From NCBI RefSeq assembly GCF_032397745.1, contig NZ_CP135921.1, positions 7,676,501 to 7,740,500 on the forward strand: 64,000 nt of DNA, in the 5' to 3' direction. The DNA is from Bradyrhizobium prioriisuperbiae (lineage in GTDB: Bacteria > Pseudomonadota > Alphaproteobacteria > Rhizobiales > Xanthobacteraceae). The notes under the pieces were generated by a model. That model had not been told where the DNA came from. It made no database searches and worked only from the letters and a program-made list of their open reading frames with translations. How positions within the stretch are numbered: position 1 is the stretch's first letter; each line of letters opens with the position of its first letter. The position numbers were made by a program, and so were the translations under genes. Positions 27,329 through 36,009 of the stretch are shown here, in pieces.

Positions 27329-27758
27329 CAGCCGCAGGCCTGCGCCTACTCACATTCGTGTGAGATGACGGCCTGCGCGGGCGAAAACCACCCCTGCCTT
27401 TTTGCAGACGAAGGCTCCGGAAACTGCATAGGACATTGTGAAGAGATATGCGCGAAACGTCGCAGGAAAACGTCTGTTCCGTTTCCGCCTGTCATTTCAG
27501 CGTCTTGTTCAAGGACGCGGCAGTACGCGTAAAATACGATTCTCTCGCCGCCGCCACAGAAAAGCCGGAACTTTTGAATGGTTCCACCAAATTTGAAAAT
27601 ATCATGACTTTTTCAAGGAGTTAGCGGTTCCGTTTTTCCGCATGAAGCCCGCCGGTGTTGCTGCTGCGTCACAGCATTCTTAATGGAATCCCTGTATCAC
27701 CCGCTCATTCAAGCGCACGCAAATTAAGCAGGCGCTGGGGATGTAGTGGAGAATACAA
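27329..27758. other. 430-bp gene-free leader before the outer membrane protein gene, with nested hairpin
   Basis: The clearest element is a perfect 6-bp hairpin with a TTCG tetraloop (CTCACA at 27349-27354, TGTGAG at 27359-27364) nested in longer arms GCAGGCC (27334-27340) and GGCCTGC (27370-27376). No T-run follows, so it may be a terminator remnant of the HIT gene or an mRNA stabiliser. The rest (27380-27740) is AT-richer than the genes and has no convincing ORF; it probably contains the promoter and a long 5' leader of the barrel protein gene. Confidence 0.6.
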
Positions 27759-28472
27759 ATGAAGAAGATTTTGCTGGGTAGCGTGGCGCTGATCGCGCTG
27801 GGCACGGCATCGGCTTTCGCAGCCGACCTGCCGGCACGCAGCTACACGAAGGCTCCGGCCTACGTGCCTGCTCCGATCTATAACTGGACCGGTTTCTATA
27901 TCGGTGGCCACGTCGGCGGCGCGTTCGCCGGCAACTCGGACTTCGGCAACAACGACGGCCGCTTCCTCGGCGGTGTGCAGGTCGGCGCCGACTACCAGTT
28001 CGCTCCGAACTGGGTGCTGGGCATCGAAGGCCAGTACTCCTGGACCGGCCGTGACACCCAATCGGCGGCGTTCGTTCCGCAGGGCTTCACGATCTCGAAT
28101 CGCAGCAGCGACCTCGGTTCGGTCACCGGCCGTCTCGGCTACACTTGGGGCCCCGCCCTGCTGTACGCCAAGGGTGGTGTCGCGTTCCGCGAGAAGAACA
28201 ACGTGAACGTGTTCAACACCGCGACCCTCGCGCCGGTTACCTTCTCGTCCTCGAGCGACGACGTTGGCTACACCGTGGGTGCCGGCCTGGAATACCTGTT
28301 CACTCCGAACTGGTCGGCCAAGGTCGAGTACCAGTATTACAACTTCGGCAACACCGACGTGACCGTGCCGTCGACCAGCACCATCGTCAGCTTCAAGAAC
28401 GACGTCCACACCGTGAAGGCCGGCCTCAACTACCGCTTCAACTGGGGTGGCCCGGTCGTCGCCAAGTACTGA
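27759..28472 (+). CDS. outer membrane beta-barrel protein (Omp25/31-like)
   Basis: A 237-residue protein. The signal peptide KKILLGSVALIALGTASAFA ends at the AADLPARSY site typical of this family in Rhizobiales, followed by the diagnostic YNWTGFYIGGHVGGAF segment. Alternating beta strands continue to the C-terminus (YTVGAGLEYLFTPNWSAKVEYQYYNFG ... VKAGLNYRFN). An eight-stranded barrel is expected. Codon choice is strongly biased to one set of codons, fitting high expression. A strong terminator follows the stop. Confidence 0.93.
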   Translation: MKKILLGSVALIALGTASAFAADLPARSYTKAPAYVPAPIYNWTGFYIGGHVGGAFAGNSDFGNNDGRFLGGVQVGADYQFAPNWVLGIEGQYSWTGRDTQSAAFVPQGFTISNRSSDLGSVTGRLGYTWGPALLYAKGGVAFREKNNVNVFNTATLAPVTFSSSSDDVGYTVGAGLEYLFTPNWSAKVEYQYYNFGNTDVTVPSTSTIVSFKNDVHTVKAGLNYRFNWGGPVVAKY

Positions 28473-28519
28473 GATCGGAAGTCTGGACTAATCCAGTCCT
28501 GATCCGTCAGGACGACAGA

Positions 28520-28548
28520 AGCCCGGCCCTCGCGGCCGGGCTTTTTGT
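28520..28548 (+). terminator. intrinsic terminator after the outer membrane protein gene
   Basis: AGCCCGGCC (28520-28528) pairs with GGCCGGGCT (28534-28542); loop CTCGC; T-run follows. Confidence 0.93.
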
Positions 28549-28581
28549 TTTTGCAGACCTGCAATGACTGGACCCGCCACC

Positions 28582-28962
28582 ATGACCGACACTGCCCCCA
28601 CGACCGAGCTTGTCCGCGACATTCATGGTGTGCGGATCCTGCTCTGCGCCACCGATGGACCGCGACTCGACGCCAACGATATCCTGAGCGCGGCCTGGAG
28701 TGCGGACGCGGCGATGGTCGCGATCCCGGTGCAGCGGCTGGACCCCGGCTTCTTCCGCCTCAGCACGCGCATCGCGGGCGAGATGCTGCAGAAGTTCGTC
28801 AATTACCAGATGCGGATCGCGATCGTCGGCGATGTCTCGATGTGGACCACACAGAGCGAGGCGCTGCGCGATTTCGTTTATGAAACGAACCGCGGGCGAT
28901 CCGCATGGTTCGTGAACGACATCGACGAACTGGAGCGGCGGCTCGCCCATCAAACGACCTGA
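28582..28962 (+). CDS. DUF4180 family protein
   Basis: A 126-residue protein with the DUF4180 layout: VRDIHGVRILLCATDGPRL, DANDILSAAW, and the FFRLSTRIAGEMLQKFVNYQMRIAIVGDVS core with FVYETNRGR near the end. No function is established. An ATG 18 bases earlier (28564) is also possible. It sits between the porin terminator and a terminator used by the opposite-strand small gene. Confidence 0.82.
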   Translation: MTDTAPTTELVRDIHGVRILLCATDGPRLDANDILSAAWSADAAMVAIPVQRLDPGFFRLSTRIAGEMLQKFVNYQMRIAIVGDVSMWTTQSEALRDFVYETNRGRSAWFVNDIDELERRLAHQTT

Positions 28963-28964
28963 CG

Positions 28965-28992
28965 AAAAAAAGCCGCGCCTCGAAAGGCGCGG
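28965..28992 (-). terminator. intrinsic terminator of the small secreted protein gene
   Basis: Read on the minus strand: CCGCGCCT-TTCG-AGGCGCGG (28992-28973) followed by a run of seven T (28971-28965). It is 39 bases after the minus-strand stop at 29031. Confidence 0.9.
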
Positions 28993-29030
28993 TCTCAATT
29001 GTTTTCAAATGTTTCGGAAGCAACCGACAG

Positions 29031-29270
29031 CTATTTGCTTTCGCCGGTCGCGCCAGCATCCGGACTGTTGCCGGCTGGAGCACTCATCGCTTTTCCGCCC
29101 TTGTGAGCGGCCGAGCCGGTCGTGCCGGAATGCGCGCCTGTGTGCTTCGACTTGTCGGTTTTCGCCATTGTGCCTTTTTCGGAATTCGGTGTGGCGGCCT
29201 GCGCGAAAGCGACTGTTGGCGCGATCGCAATCCCGATGGCGGCCATGGCCGCAATCAATGAACGTGTCAT
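29031..29270 (-). CDS. small secreted low-complexity protein
   Basis: A 79-residue protein with a clear signal peptide (MTRSLIAAMAAIGIAIAPTV then FAQA). The mature part is short and rich in Lys, Ser, Gly, Thr and His, with no domain. AAGGAGA lies 9 bases upstream of the ATG at 29270, and a strong terminator follows, which together argue that it is a real gene. No homologous function is recognised. Confidence 0.75.
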   Translation of the reverse strand: MTRSLIAAMAAIGIAIAPTVAFAQAATPNSEKGTMAKTDKSKHTGAHSGTTGSAAHKGGKAMSAPAGNSPDAGATGESK

Positions 29271-29388
29271 GCAGAGGATCTCCTTGGAGCAAAGCGCCCG
29301 AGGGACGCGCGGCGAACCAATCGAATTCCCCCTGCGATCGTTCCTGGCATCGCCGATCACTCGCAGGTGATGCGAGGTTCGGTTGCAA

Positions 29389-29730
29389 TCAACCCAGCCA
29401 CCACTTGCCGAGCACGAGCACAAGTTCGCCACAGATGACACTGGCGAGCAGCGAACGGCGCGCCAATAGAAACACTGCGAAACCGACGATCACCGCGCCA
29501 AAACGCACCGGCGCGGAAACGCTCGCCAGCGCGCCGGGCGGCGTGATCAGGATTTGTGCGATGACGCCGGCGAGAATCGCGGTCGCGACCGCCCGCACCC
29601 AGACCAGAAACTCCGAGCTTTCATCGACGCTTTTGCCGACCCAGAACCCGAGCACGCGCCAGATCTCATTCGGCAGCACGCCTGCCAGGATCAGGACGAC
29701 AAACGCATGCCAGTCGCCGAACACACTCAT
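29389..29730 (-). CDS. azlD: AzlD-family branched-chain amino acid export subunit
   Basis: A 113-residue membrane protein with three or four hydrophobic segments (about 5-22, 43-62, 72-92, 95-110), the size and layout of AzlD. Its ATG overlaps the azlC stop by 4 bases (ATGA), which is the standard coupling of this pair. AzlCD complexes export branched-chain amino acids or analogues. Confidence 0.9.
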   Translation of the reverse strand: MSVFGDWHAFVVLILAGVLPNEIWRVLGFWVGKSVDESSEFLVWVRAVATAILAGVIAQILITPPGALASVSAPVRFGAVIVGFAVFLLARRSLLASVICGELVLVLGKWWLG

Positions 29731-30503
29731 GCCGGCTGCCTCTGCCAGCGGTGACAGCCATAGGCGATCGAGCCGGCAAGAACGCCGGTGATCAAGAGAT
29801 CGACGCCGGTCTGCGCCAGCGCCACCACCGGCGTGAGCACGAGCCCAAGCCCGAGCGCGATCTTGTCGACCGCCAGCCGGCTGTTGCGCGCGGTCGAGAC
29901 CAGGAATGTCATCGGAGTCAGAAACAGTACCGCCGCGCCTAGCAGCGGCGGCAGATTGGCCGCGAGGACGAAGCCGATCGCGGTCGCGATCGACGACATC
30001 GCGACCAGGCCGCAACCGAGACCGTGAACGTAGGCGACCCGACGCGGCCGCGGCACATGCGGCAACAGACGAAAGCATTCCACCCACACCGTGATGGCGA
30101 TGAAATGCGTTGGCAGGATCAGATGGCGTGAGCGGGTGTCGCGGTCGCGCATCATCGGCAGCAGCGTCACCACCATCGGCATCAGCCGGATCGCGCTGAG
30201 CGTGACGGCCAGCGCCGCCTGCACCAGCGTGCCGCCCGCCCCCAGCGTGGTCAGCAGAATGATCTGCGCCGGCGCGGCCCAGATCAGCACGGTGGCGAGC
30301 ACGGCCCAGACAAACGAGAAATGCAGGTCGTGGGCCAGCGCACCGACGCCGATATAGGTCGCGAACAGCGTATAGGTGAGGACGGACGTCAGCGCCCCGC
30401 CCACGCCCCGCAGGAAGGCGGCGAACGAGGTCGGAAACCTGTCCGTTTCAGCGGTATGTGAGGTCACGAGGCGATTCGGCCGATCATTACGGAGGTGTCG
30501 CAC
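29727..30503 (-). CDS. azlC: AzlC-family amino acid permease
   Basis: A 258-residue membrane protein of the AzlC family. Characteristic segments include GALTSVLTYTLFATYIGVGALAHDLHFSFVWA, WAAPAQIILLT and the loop RLMPMVVTLLPMMRDRDTRSR, with further membrane helices to the C-terminus. With AzlD it should form an exporter of branched-chain amino acids. The lytic transglycosylase gene lies 42 bases upstream on the same strand. Confidence 0.9.
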   Translation of the reverse strand: MRHLRNDRPNRLVTSHTAETDRFPTSFAAFLRGVGGALTSVLTYTLFATYIGVGALAHDLHFSFVWAVLATVLIWAAPAQIILLTTLGAGGTLVQAALAVTLSAIRLMPMVVTLLPMMRDRDTRSRHLILPTHFIAITVWVECFRLLPHVPRPRRVAYVHGLGCGLVAMSSIATAIGFVLAANLPPLLGAAVLFLTPMTFLVSTARNSRLAVDKIALGLGLVLTPVVALAQTGVDLLITGVLAGSIAYGCHRWQRQPA

Positions 30504-30545
30504 ATCAGGCTCAACCCCTCACCTACCGTCAAGTCCTGCTCACGC

Positions 30546-31655
30546 TTACCCCGGCCTGACCGGATTGCGCAGCACCAGGCAAGCCTGACCGGCGCGCCGG
30601 ATGCGGCCGCAGAGTTCATCGGCGGCGGGGCGCGTGTCGACGCCGACCCGCACCTGGTAGAATGTGCGCGTGCCCCTGCTGCGCAGCACCGAGCCCAGGA
30701 GATTGGGATCGCGGTCGCCGATCACGCCGCTCAGGCGCTGCATCGCCCGCGCATACATCGACAGTGCGCGGTCTCGCGAAAAGCCGGCTCCGAGCTGCAC
30801 GCCCCAGGGGCTGGCGGCGCCGAGTTTGACCCGCTGCTCGAGCTGAGCGACGAACGGGTTCGGCGCCCGTGTCAACAGCGCCATCAAGTCGCGACATCCC
30901 GGCGCGGCGCGCGGCGGCGCGCTGGGGTTGCGCCCGGCATCGCGCCAGTCCTCTACCGAGGTGCCGGTAATAACGAACACATAGTTCCGGGTTTCCGACG
31001 GCATGTAGCCGGTGCCGGCAAGCCATTCCTGCACCCGCCGCGGCCCGGCATTGTAGGCCGCCGCAGCAAGCCCGAGATTGCCGAACTGGCCGCGCAGCTC
31101 GGCGAGAAATTCCGCGGACTTGGGCAGCGCCTGCACCGGATCGAAGGGATCGAGCAGTTGCCGCTCGCTGGCGGTGCCCGGCATGAACTGCGCGATACCC
31201 TGGGCGCGTGCGCCACTGCGCGTCACAGGGCCCACGGCATCGGACTGGAAGCGGCTCTCCTGCCAGATGACGCGGGCAAAGAACTCGAGCGGCAGATCAT
31301 GCGCCCGCGCCGCCGACTCGATCATCAGGCACATCGCTTCGCGGGTGTCGGGGTCGGGCTTGCTGCCAGCCTCAGTGTCAGTCTTGTCAGCGTCAGTCTT
31401 GGTGTCGACCTTGGTCTCGGTCTTGCCGTCGGGCGCCTTGTCATCGGCGGGCTTCTGGTCAGTTGTCTTTTGATTGGACGGGACTTGATCAGGCGCCTTT
31501 TGGTCGGACGTCTTCTGATCGGATATCTTCGGCGCGTCGATGATACCGGACGGCACCGGCTGGTCCTCGGCGATGGCCGGGATTATCCACGCGCCGCAGA
31601 GCCCGAGCACGGCGGCGATCCGGATGAACGCCATGATGTGACTGCGTATCGCCAT
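30546..31655 (-). CDS. lytic transglycosylase with C-terminal SPOR-like domain
   Basis: A 369-residue exported protein. The signal sequence is near residues 9-29 (an ATG at residue 8 is also possible). Residues 45-95 are a charged linker with recurring SDQK/TDQK units. The SLT domain begins around residue 105 and has the catalytic Glu133 in VIWQESRFQSDAVGP, then GARAQGIAQFMPGTA and AAAYNAGPRRV. The last 45 residues (TFYQVRVGVDTRPAADELCGRI...) look like a SPOR peptidoglycan-binding domain. The enzyme would cut glycan strands in the periplasm, probably at the division site. Confidence 0.9.
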   Translation of the reverse strand: MAIRSHIMAFIRIAAVLGLCGAWIIPAIAEDQPVPSGIIDAPKISDQKTSDQKAPDQVPSNQKTTDQKPADDKAPDGKTETKVDTKTDADKTDTEAGSKPDPDTREAMCLMIESAARAHDLPLEFFARVIWQESRFQSDAVGPVTRSGARAQGIAQFMPGTASERQLLDPFDPVQALPKSAEFLAELRGQFGNLGLAAAAYNAGPRRVQEWLAGTGYMPSETRNYVFVITGTSVEDWRDAGRNPSAPPRAAPGCRDLMALLTRAPNPFVAQLEQRVKLGAASPWGVQLGAGFSRDRALSMYARAMQRLSGVIGDRDPNLLGSVLRSRGTRTFYQVRVGVDTRPAADELCGRIRRAGQACLVLRNPVRPG

Positions 31656-31758
31656 GCTCTGCGAGAAGATCCCTTTTCGTTGGCCGGGCCCAACCTAGCG
31701 CATTATCATGTGGCAGATATCCGTATTGCGGCCTCGTGAGACACAGCGGAACCGGGCC

Positions 31759-32709
31759 ATGACAGACACGACGAACGCCAAACCGACCGACGCCGCTTCC
31801 GCCTTCGCGCCCGATCTGGACGAGCCGATCCGCTACATGCAGCGCACCCGCGACTATTATCGGGCGATCGGCTATGACGCGCCCTATCGCTGGGCGCATC
31901 ATGATGACGCACCGTTCCAGCGGCTACGCAAGCCGCTGGCACAATCGCGCGTGACCATCATCACCACCGCCTCGCGGTTCGATCCGGCCAAGGGCGACCA
32001 GGGACCGGGTGCCGCCTACAACTCCACCGCCAAATTCTATCAGGTCTATGATGGTGACACCGCGCAGGACCACGATTTGCGGATTTCGCACATCGCCTAC
32101 GATCGCGTCCATACCAGCGCCACCGACAGCCGCAGTTGGTTCCCGCTCGCCGAACTCCGGCGGCGTGCGGCCGAGAGCCGCATCGGCGAGGTCGCCCCCC
32201 GCTTTTTCGGCGCGCCGACCAACCGCAGCCACCGCGTGACCAGCGAGACCGACGCCCCGGACATTCTGGCCCGTTGCCAGGCTGACAAGATCGATGCGCT
32301 GGTGCTGGTGCCGAACTGCCCGGTCTGTCACCAGAGCGTCAGCCTGATCGCACGGCATCTCGAAGCCCACGGGATTTCGACGGTGATCATGGGCTGCGCC
32401 AAGGACATCGTCGAACATGCCGGCGTGCCGCGCTTCCTGTTCAGCGACTTCCCGCTGGGAAATTCCGCCGGCAAGCCGCATGACGCGGCCTCGCAGGCGC
32501 AAACGCTGGAGCTTGCGCTGACGCTGCTGGAGACAGCCGGCGGCCCACGCACGACCATGCAATCGCCGCTGCGCTGGAGCGACGACGCCTCATGGAAGCT
32601 CGACTACAACAATGTCGCGCGCATAAGCGCGGACGAGCTCGCCCGGCGGCGGCGTGAATTCGAGGCGCAGAAGGTGATTGCCAAGCAGGTGCGCGACACC
32701 GCCGCGTAG
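31759..32709 (+). CDS. glycine/sarcosine/betaine reductase component B-like protein (CxxC, no selenocysteine)
   Basis: A 316-residue soluble protein. The C-terminal half resembles the GrdB/PrdB selenoprotein family: DLRISHIAYDRVH, FGAPTNRSHRVTSETDAPDI and the redox segment DALVLVPNCPVCHQS with Cys187-Cys190, where clostridial GrdB has a selenocysteine. No in-frame UGA occurs. Glycine reductase partners (GrdA, GrdC) are absent, so the family name does not give the reaction; a thiol-based redox role is inferred. Its stop is one base from the stop of the convergent aldoxime dehydratase gene. Confidence 0.75.
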   Translation: MTDTTNAKPTDAASAFAPDLDEPIRYMQRTRDYYRAIGYDAPYRWAHHDDAPFQRLRKPLAQSRVTIITTASRFDPAKGDQGPGAAYNSTAKFYQVYDGDTAQDHDLRISHIAYDRVHTSATDSRSWFPLAELRRRAAESRIGEVAPRFFGAPTNRSHRVTSETDAPDILARCQADKIDALVLVPNCPVCHQSVSLIARHLEAHGISTVIMGCAKDIVEHAGVPRFLFSDFPLGNSAGKPHDAASQAQTLELALTLLETAGGPRTTMQSPLRWSDDASWKLDYNNVARISADELARRRREFEAQKVIAKQVRDTAA

Positions 32710-32710
32710 A

Positions 32711-33766
32711 TTACCCAGCGCTTTCCGTTCCAAGATCTGCGGCATTGAGCAGACCCGTCTGCCGATGGCAGTTGAGATACTCGAAATATTGCTCATCGGC
32801 GCGCACGACCGTGACCTCGTGGTAGAGCCGCAGCTTGGCGGCCGGACCAAGCGTCGACAGATACTTCATGGCGGCACCAAAAATCCGGACATGGGTGGGG
32901 TGCGATTCCGCCCAGCGCTCCAGCGCGGCGAGACTCTTCCACCAGCTCATGCCGTAGGATTTTTCGGTTTTGCCGCCGTCGGCCGCAACGACGTCGACAT
33001 AACGGTTGGCATAACATCCAATCGCCGTGCCCTCGTCGCGCAAAAAATCCATCCCGTCGCGTAGCACCGGCTCGACATCGTCGAGATACATCGCCCGCTC
33101 GCCGCTCTCGGTGTCGCTCCAGTCCTGGCCCGAGCGGATCAGGCACAGATTGTCCGGCGCCAGCACGCGGATGCGCGAACCGTCACGGACGACGCGCACG
33201 GTGCCCTGGGGGGCCATCTCGCTGGTCTGCGACAAGGGAATGCGATCGCGCATGCCACCCCAGTACGCATGCTCCTGCACCTCGCCGCTCATGTCGTCGG
33301 CGAGAACCGCGATGCCCTCGGGGCGCCCGAGCGATGAAAACAGCGTCTCATAGGTGTCCACCGACGGCCGAATCACCTCGATGAAAAAGCCGCAGCCCTC
33401 GCCTGCACGATGATCGCCGAGCCAGCCGTCGCGCGCTGATACGAACCAGCGATCGAACGATGCGACGTCATCCCAGTAAGCGACCGAAATCACATTTGCA
33501 TATCCGGCCTGGTCGACGTACTGCGCGCGGTCCCAGTGCGATGGAGCGTCGCCGGCGCCGAAACGCTCCCCGATCCATGTCAGCGCATGCGTCGCAACCG
33601 CCGGCGGCGCACCGCGATACTGCACGCCAAAATACGCCATCACGACCCGGCTGACGCTCGGCTTGTGCCGGGCGACGAACGACGGATAAGGCGGCTGATA
33701 GTCGTCCGGCACGCGTTTGTGCCTGGTGCGGGTGGTGCGCAGATGAAGCGGAATGGCCGAGTCCAT
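32711..33766 (-). CDS. oxdA: aldoxime dehydratase (heme lyase, OxdA type)
   Basis: A 351-residue heme enzyme converting aldoximes to nitriles with loss of water. Compared from memory with Pseudomonas OxdA, the key residues are kept: proximal heme ligand His292 in ESHPTHVRIF, catalytic His316 in LRLYHEVTV, Arg173 in GGMRDRIPLSQT, and Ser212 in IRSGQDWSD. Three residues are inserted between the two histidines. The N-terminal YQPPYP motif is also typical. The gene follows the nitrilase by 24 bases on the same strand, so aldoxime to nitrile to carboxylate is a likely two-step route. Confidence 0.92.
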   Translation of the reverse strand: MDSAIPLHLRTTRTRHKRVPDDYQPPYPSFVARHKPSVSRVVMAYFGVQYRGAPPAVATHALTWIGERFGAGDAPSHWDRAQYVDQAGYANVISVAYWDDVASFDRWFVSARDGWLGDHRAGEGCGFFIEVIRPSVDTYETLFSSLGRPEGIAVLADDMSGEVQEHAYWGGMRDRIPLSQTSEMAPQGTVRVVRDGSRIRVLAPDNLCLIRSGQDWSDTESGERAMYLDDVEPVLRDGMDFLRDEGTAIGCYANRYVDVVAADGGKTEKSYGMSWWKSLAALERWAESHPTHVRIFGAAMKYLSTLGPAAKLRLYHEVTVVRADEQYFEYLNCHRQTGLLNAADLGTESAG

Positions 33767-33790
33767 GACGATGCTCCTCGCAGGTACGCT

Positions 33791-34807
33791 TCAACTCGTC
33801 GGCGCGACCGTCTCCGCCGCGGCCTCGCCGTCCACCGGCAGGGAAAAATGCTCGACGCGGCGGGCCGGAGTCTTGTTGAACAGCAGCCGCGTCACGTCCG
33901 GCCGTGAATAGTGCCCCGCGGGATCGGCGGCGTTTTTCGCCACACCGATCGCCCCGAGATCGATGTCCGCATACAGCAGGCCCTCCTGGTCCGGCGCGAG
34001 CTTTTCGGCAAGCGAGCTGCCGTCGGGGCCATAGATCGCGGCAAAACCACCGCCGGCGTGCAGCAGTGCGTGCTTGTCGGGGCGATCGCAGAGCTCGTCG
34101 ACCATCGCCTGCGACACCGTCGCGCACGGCGCCAGCACGAAGCAGGAGCCTTCCACCGCATAGACGCGCGAGGCGGCATTGTTGACCTCCGCGCCTAGCG
34201 CAAAGGCGAACGGATCATACAGCGAGAAGCTGGGCCACGCCGCCACGTGCACCTGTTCGTTCTGGGCGTACATGGCGTATTTCGACAATGGCTGCAGGTG
34301 CTCCCAGCAGCAGAGAGCGCCGAGTCGGCCGATGCCGGGGCGATCGTGCACGGCAAGATCGCTGCCGTCGCCCTCGCCATAGACGGTGCGCTCGGCATGG
34401 GTCGGCCGCAGCTTGCGGCGCCTGACGATGGTCTCGCCGTCGGGCCCGAGCAGCCATTGGGCGAGATAGAGACTGCCGCCATCCCGCTCGGACAATCCGA
34501 GCACGGCGGTCAACCCGCTGCGCCGCACGGCGCTGCGCAGCTTGTCCGCCTGCGGGCTGTCGTAAGCCAGCGAGTTGTCGAAATAGCGCTGCACGAAGCC
34601 GCGGCCAATCGCCCAGGCCGGGGAATCCATCCAGATATGCCAGGGGTAACCGGGGATGAAGGCCTCCGGAAATGCGATCAGTTTTGCACCGTTTTCGGCC
34701 GCCTCCTCGATCAACCGAATTGTTTTGTCGACGGTGCCGTCTAGGTCGAGCCAGAGCGGTGCCGCCTGGACCACGGCGACCTTGTACTTCGGATGTTCGA
34801 TGCCCAT
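33791..34807 (-). CDS. nitrilase (aliphatic/aryl type)
   Basis: A 338-residue carbon-nitrogen hydrolase. The catalytic triad is Glu48 (IAFPEAFIPGYP), Lys132 (RRRKLRPTHAERTVYGEGDG) and Cys167 (GALCCWEHLQPL), with the CWEH context of true nitrilases that hydrolyse nitriles directly to acids. The start at 34807 has AGGGGAGC upstream. It is the first gene of a two-gene unit with the aldoxime dehydratase and diverges from an AraC regulator, the usual layout of aldoxime-nitrile operons. Confidence 0.93.
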   Translation of the reverse strand: MGIEHPKYKVAVVQAAPLWLDLDGTVDKTIRLIEEAAENGAKLIAFPEAFIPGYPWHIWMDSPAWAIGRGFVQRYFDNSLAYDSPQADKLRSAVRRSGLTAVLGLSERDGGSLYLAQWLLGPDGETIVRRRKLRPTHAERTVYGEGDGSDLAVHDRPGIGRLGALCCWEHLQPLSKYAMYAQNEQVHVAAWPSFSLYDPFAFALGAEVNNAASRVYAVEGSCFVLAPCATVSQAMVDELCDRPDKHALLHAGGGFAAIYGPDGSSLAEKLAPDQEGLLYADIDLGAIGVAKNAADPAGHYSRPDVTRLLFNKTPARRVEHFSLPVDGEAAAETVAPTS

Positions 34808-34977
34808 GCGGTAGCTCCCCTTGCCCAAAATGTCAGCGTTGCTGGCCGATCACCCGAGTTGATCTCGCCCCCTGCTCCATGACAGTTTTGCCGAGGGCGG
34901 GTTTTCAGGCTCGTCCCACAGGGAAGAAAAACTCGACTGCACGATCGGCAACGCAGCCGCATGAGGGATCAAGGCCT

Positions 34978-35934
34978 ATGCCGGTTCAGCTCTCGACGGA
35001 CAGTGCGCCGCAGCACCGCAAGCTCGCGTTCTGGCAGGACATCGTCTGCGACGTGTTCGTCGGGCTCGATTGCACGTCCGATCTCGGCAACCGGTTTCGC
35101 GGTTCGGTCAGCCGCTCGATGCTGGGCGGCGTCGCCTGCACCCAGGTCACCTCTGGCGCGCAGCATGTGTTTCGTACGCCCTCACGCATCGCCCGTGCGC
35201 ACGAAGATTTCATCCTGGTGGCGCTGGGACGAGAGGGCGTCGGCGGCGTGGTGCAGGATGGCCGCGAGACCACAATCCATCCCGGTGAATTCGCGCTCTA
35301 CGATACGACACGGCCCTACCAGCTGCTGTTCAGGGATGACTTCAGCCAGACGATTTTTCAGATCCCGCGCAGTGCACTGCTGAAGCGGATCGCGGGCATC
35401 GAAACCCTGACCGCCACCAGCTTCGACCGGCAGCGGCCGCTGGACCGGCTGGCGCTGGAATTCCTGACGGCGGTGTCCGGCATGGTCGACCAGTTCGACG
35501 ACATCACAGGCGCCCGGCTGTCCGAACAGGCCCTCGACTTGCTAGCGCTGGCGATGAGCGAACGGTTGACGGGCAACAGGCTTCCACCCTCAACCCATCG
35601 CGCCGCGCTGTTGTACCGTTTGAAGGCCTATGTCCGGGCGCACCTGTCCGACCCGGAGCTGTCGCTGTCCGACACCGCGGCGGCGCTCGGCATCTCCTCG
35701 CGTTATGTCAACACGCTGCTGGCGGACGAGCAGACCTCGTTCCAGCGTTATGTGCTGAGCCAGCGGCTGGAGCAATGCCAGCGCGATTTGTCCGCACCGG
35801 CCCACGCCGGGCGGCATGTCGGCGAAATCGCCTTCGCCTGGGGCTTCAACGACCTCTCGCACTTCGGCCGGGCGTTCCGCGAGCAGTACGGCCTGTCACC
35901 CCGGGAGTGGCGGCGCAGCCAGTCGGGCATTTGA
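34978..35934 (+). CDS. AraC-family regulator of the aldoxime/nitrile operon
   Basis: A 318-residue regulator. An N-terminal AraC-binding-like domain (LAFWQDIVCDVFVGLDC ... PGEFALYDTTRPYQLLF) is followed by a C-terminal double HTH (about 220-318: LSLSDTAAALGISSRYVNTLLADE, then IAFAWGFNDLSHFGRAFREQYGLSPREWR). It belongs to the AraC-binding-like-domain group also seen in OxdR and NitR, activators of nitrile genes. It diverges from the nitrilase with a 170-base gap, so it likely activates that promoter. An upstream in-frame extension overlaps the nitrilase and is not used. Confidence 0.9.
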   Translation: MPVQLSTDSAPQHRKLAFWQDIVCDVFVGLDCTSDLGNRFRGSVSRSMLGGVACTQVTSGAQHVFRTPSRIARAHEDFILVALGREGVGGVVQDGRETTIHPGEFALYDTTRPYQLLFRDDFSQTIFQIPRSALLKRIAGIETLTATSFDRQRPLDRLALEFLTAVSGMVDQFDDITGARLSEQALDLLALAMSERLTGNRLPPSTHRAALLYRLKAYVRAHLSDPELSLSDTAAALGISSRYVNTLLADEQTSFQRYVLSQRLEQCQRDLSAPAHAGRHVGEIAFAWGFNDLSHFGRAFREQYGLSPREWRRSQSGI

Positions 35935-35955
35935 GCAGGTCCACCCGATCAACGA

Positions 35956-35985
35956 AAACGGCCGGATCTTGCGATCCGGCCGTTT
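35956..35985. terminator. bidirectional terminator between araC-type gene and clpA
   Basis: AAACGGCCGGATC (35956-35968) and GATCCGGCCGTTT (35973-35985) form a perfect 13-bp stem with loop TTGC. Short A/T tracts flank both sides, so it can serve both convergent genes. Confidence 0.88.
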
Positions 35986-36009
35986 CAATCTGTGGATTTG
36001 CGACAGCGA

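Noticed and set aside
31759..32709. A possible selenocysteine in the GrdB-like protein
   Set aside because: The codons at the redox site are ordinary cysteine codons and no in-frame TGA with a SECIS-like hairpin is seen.
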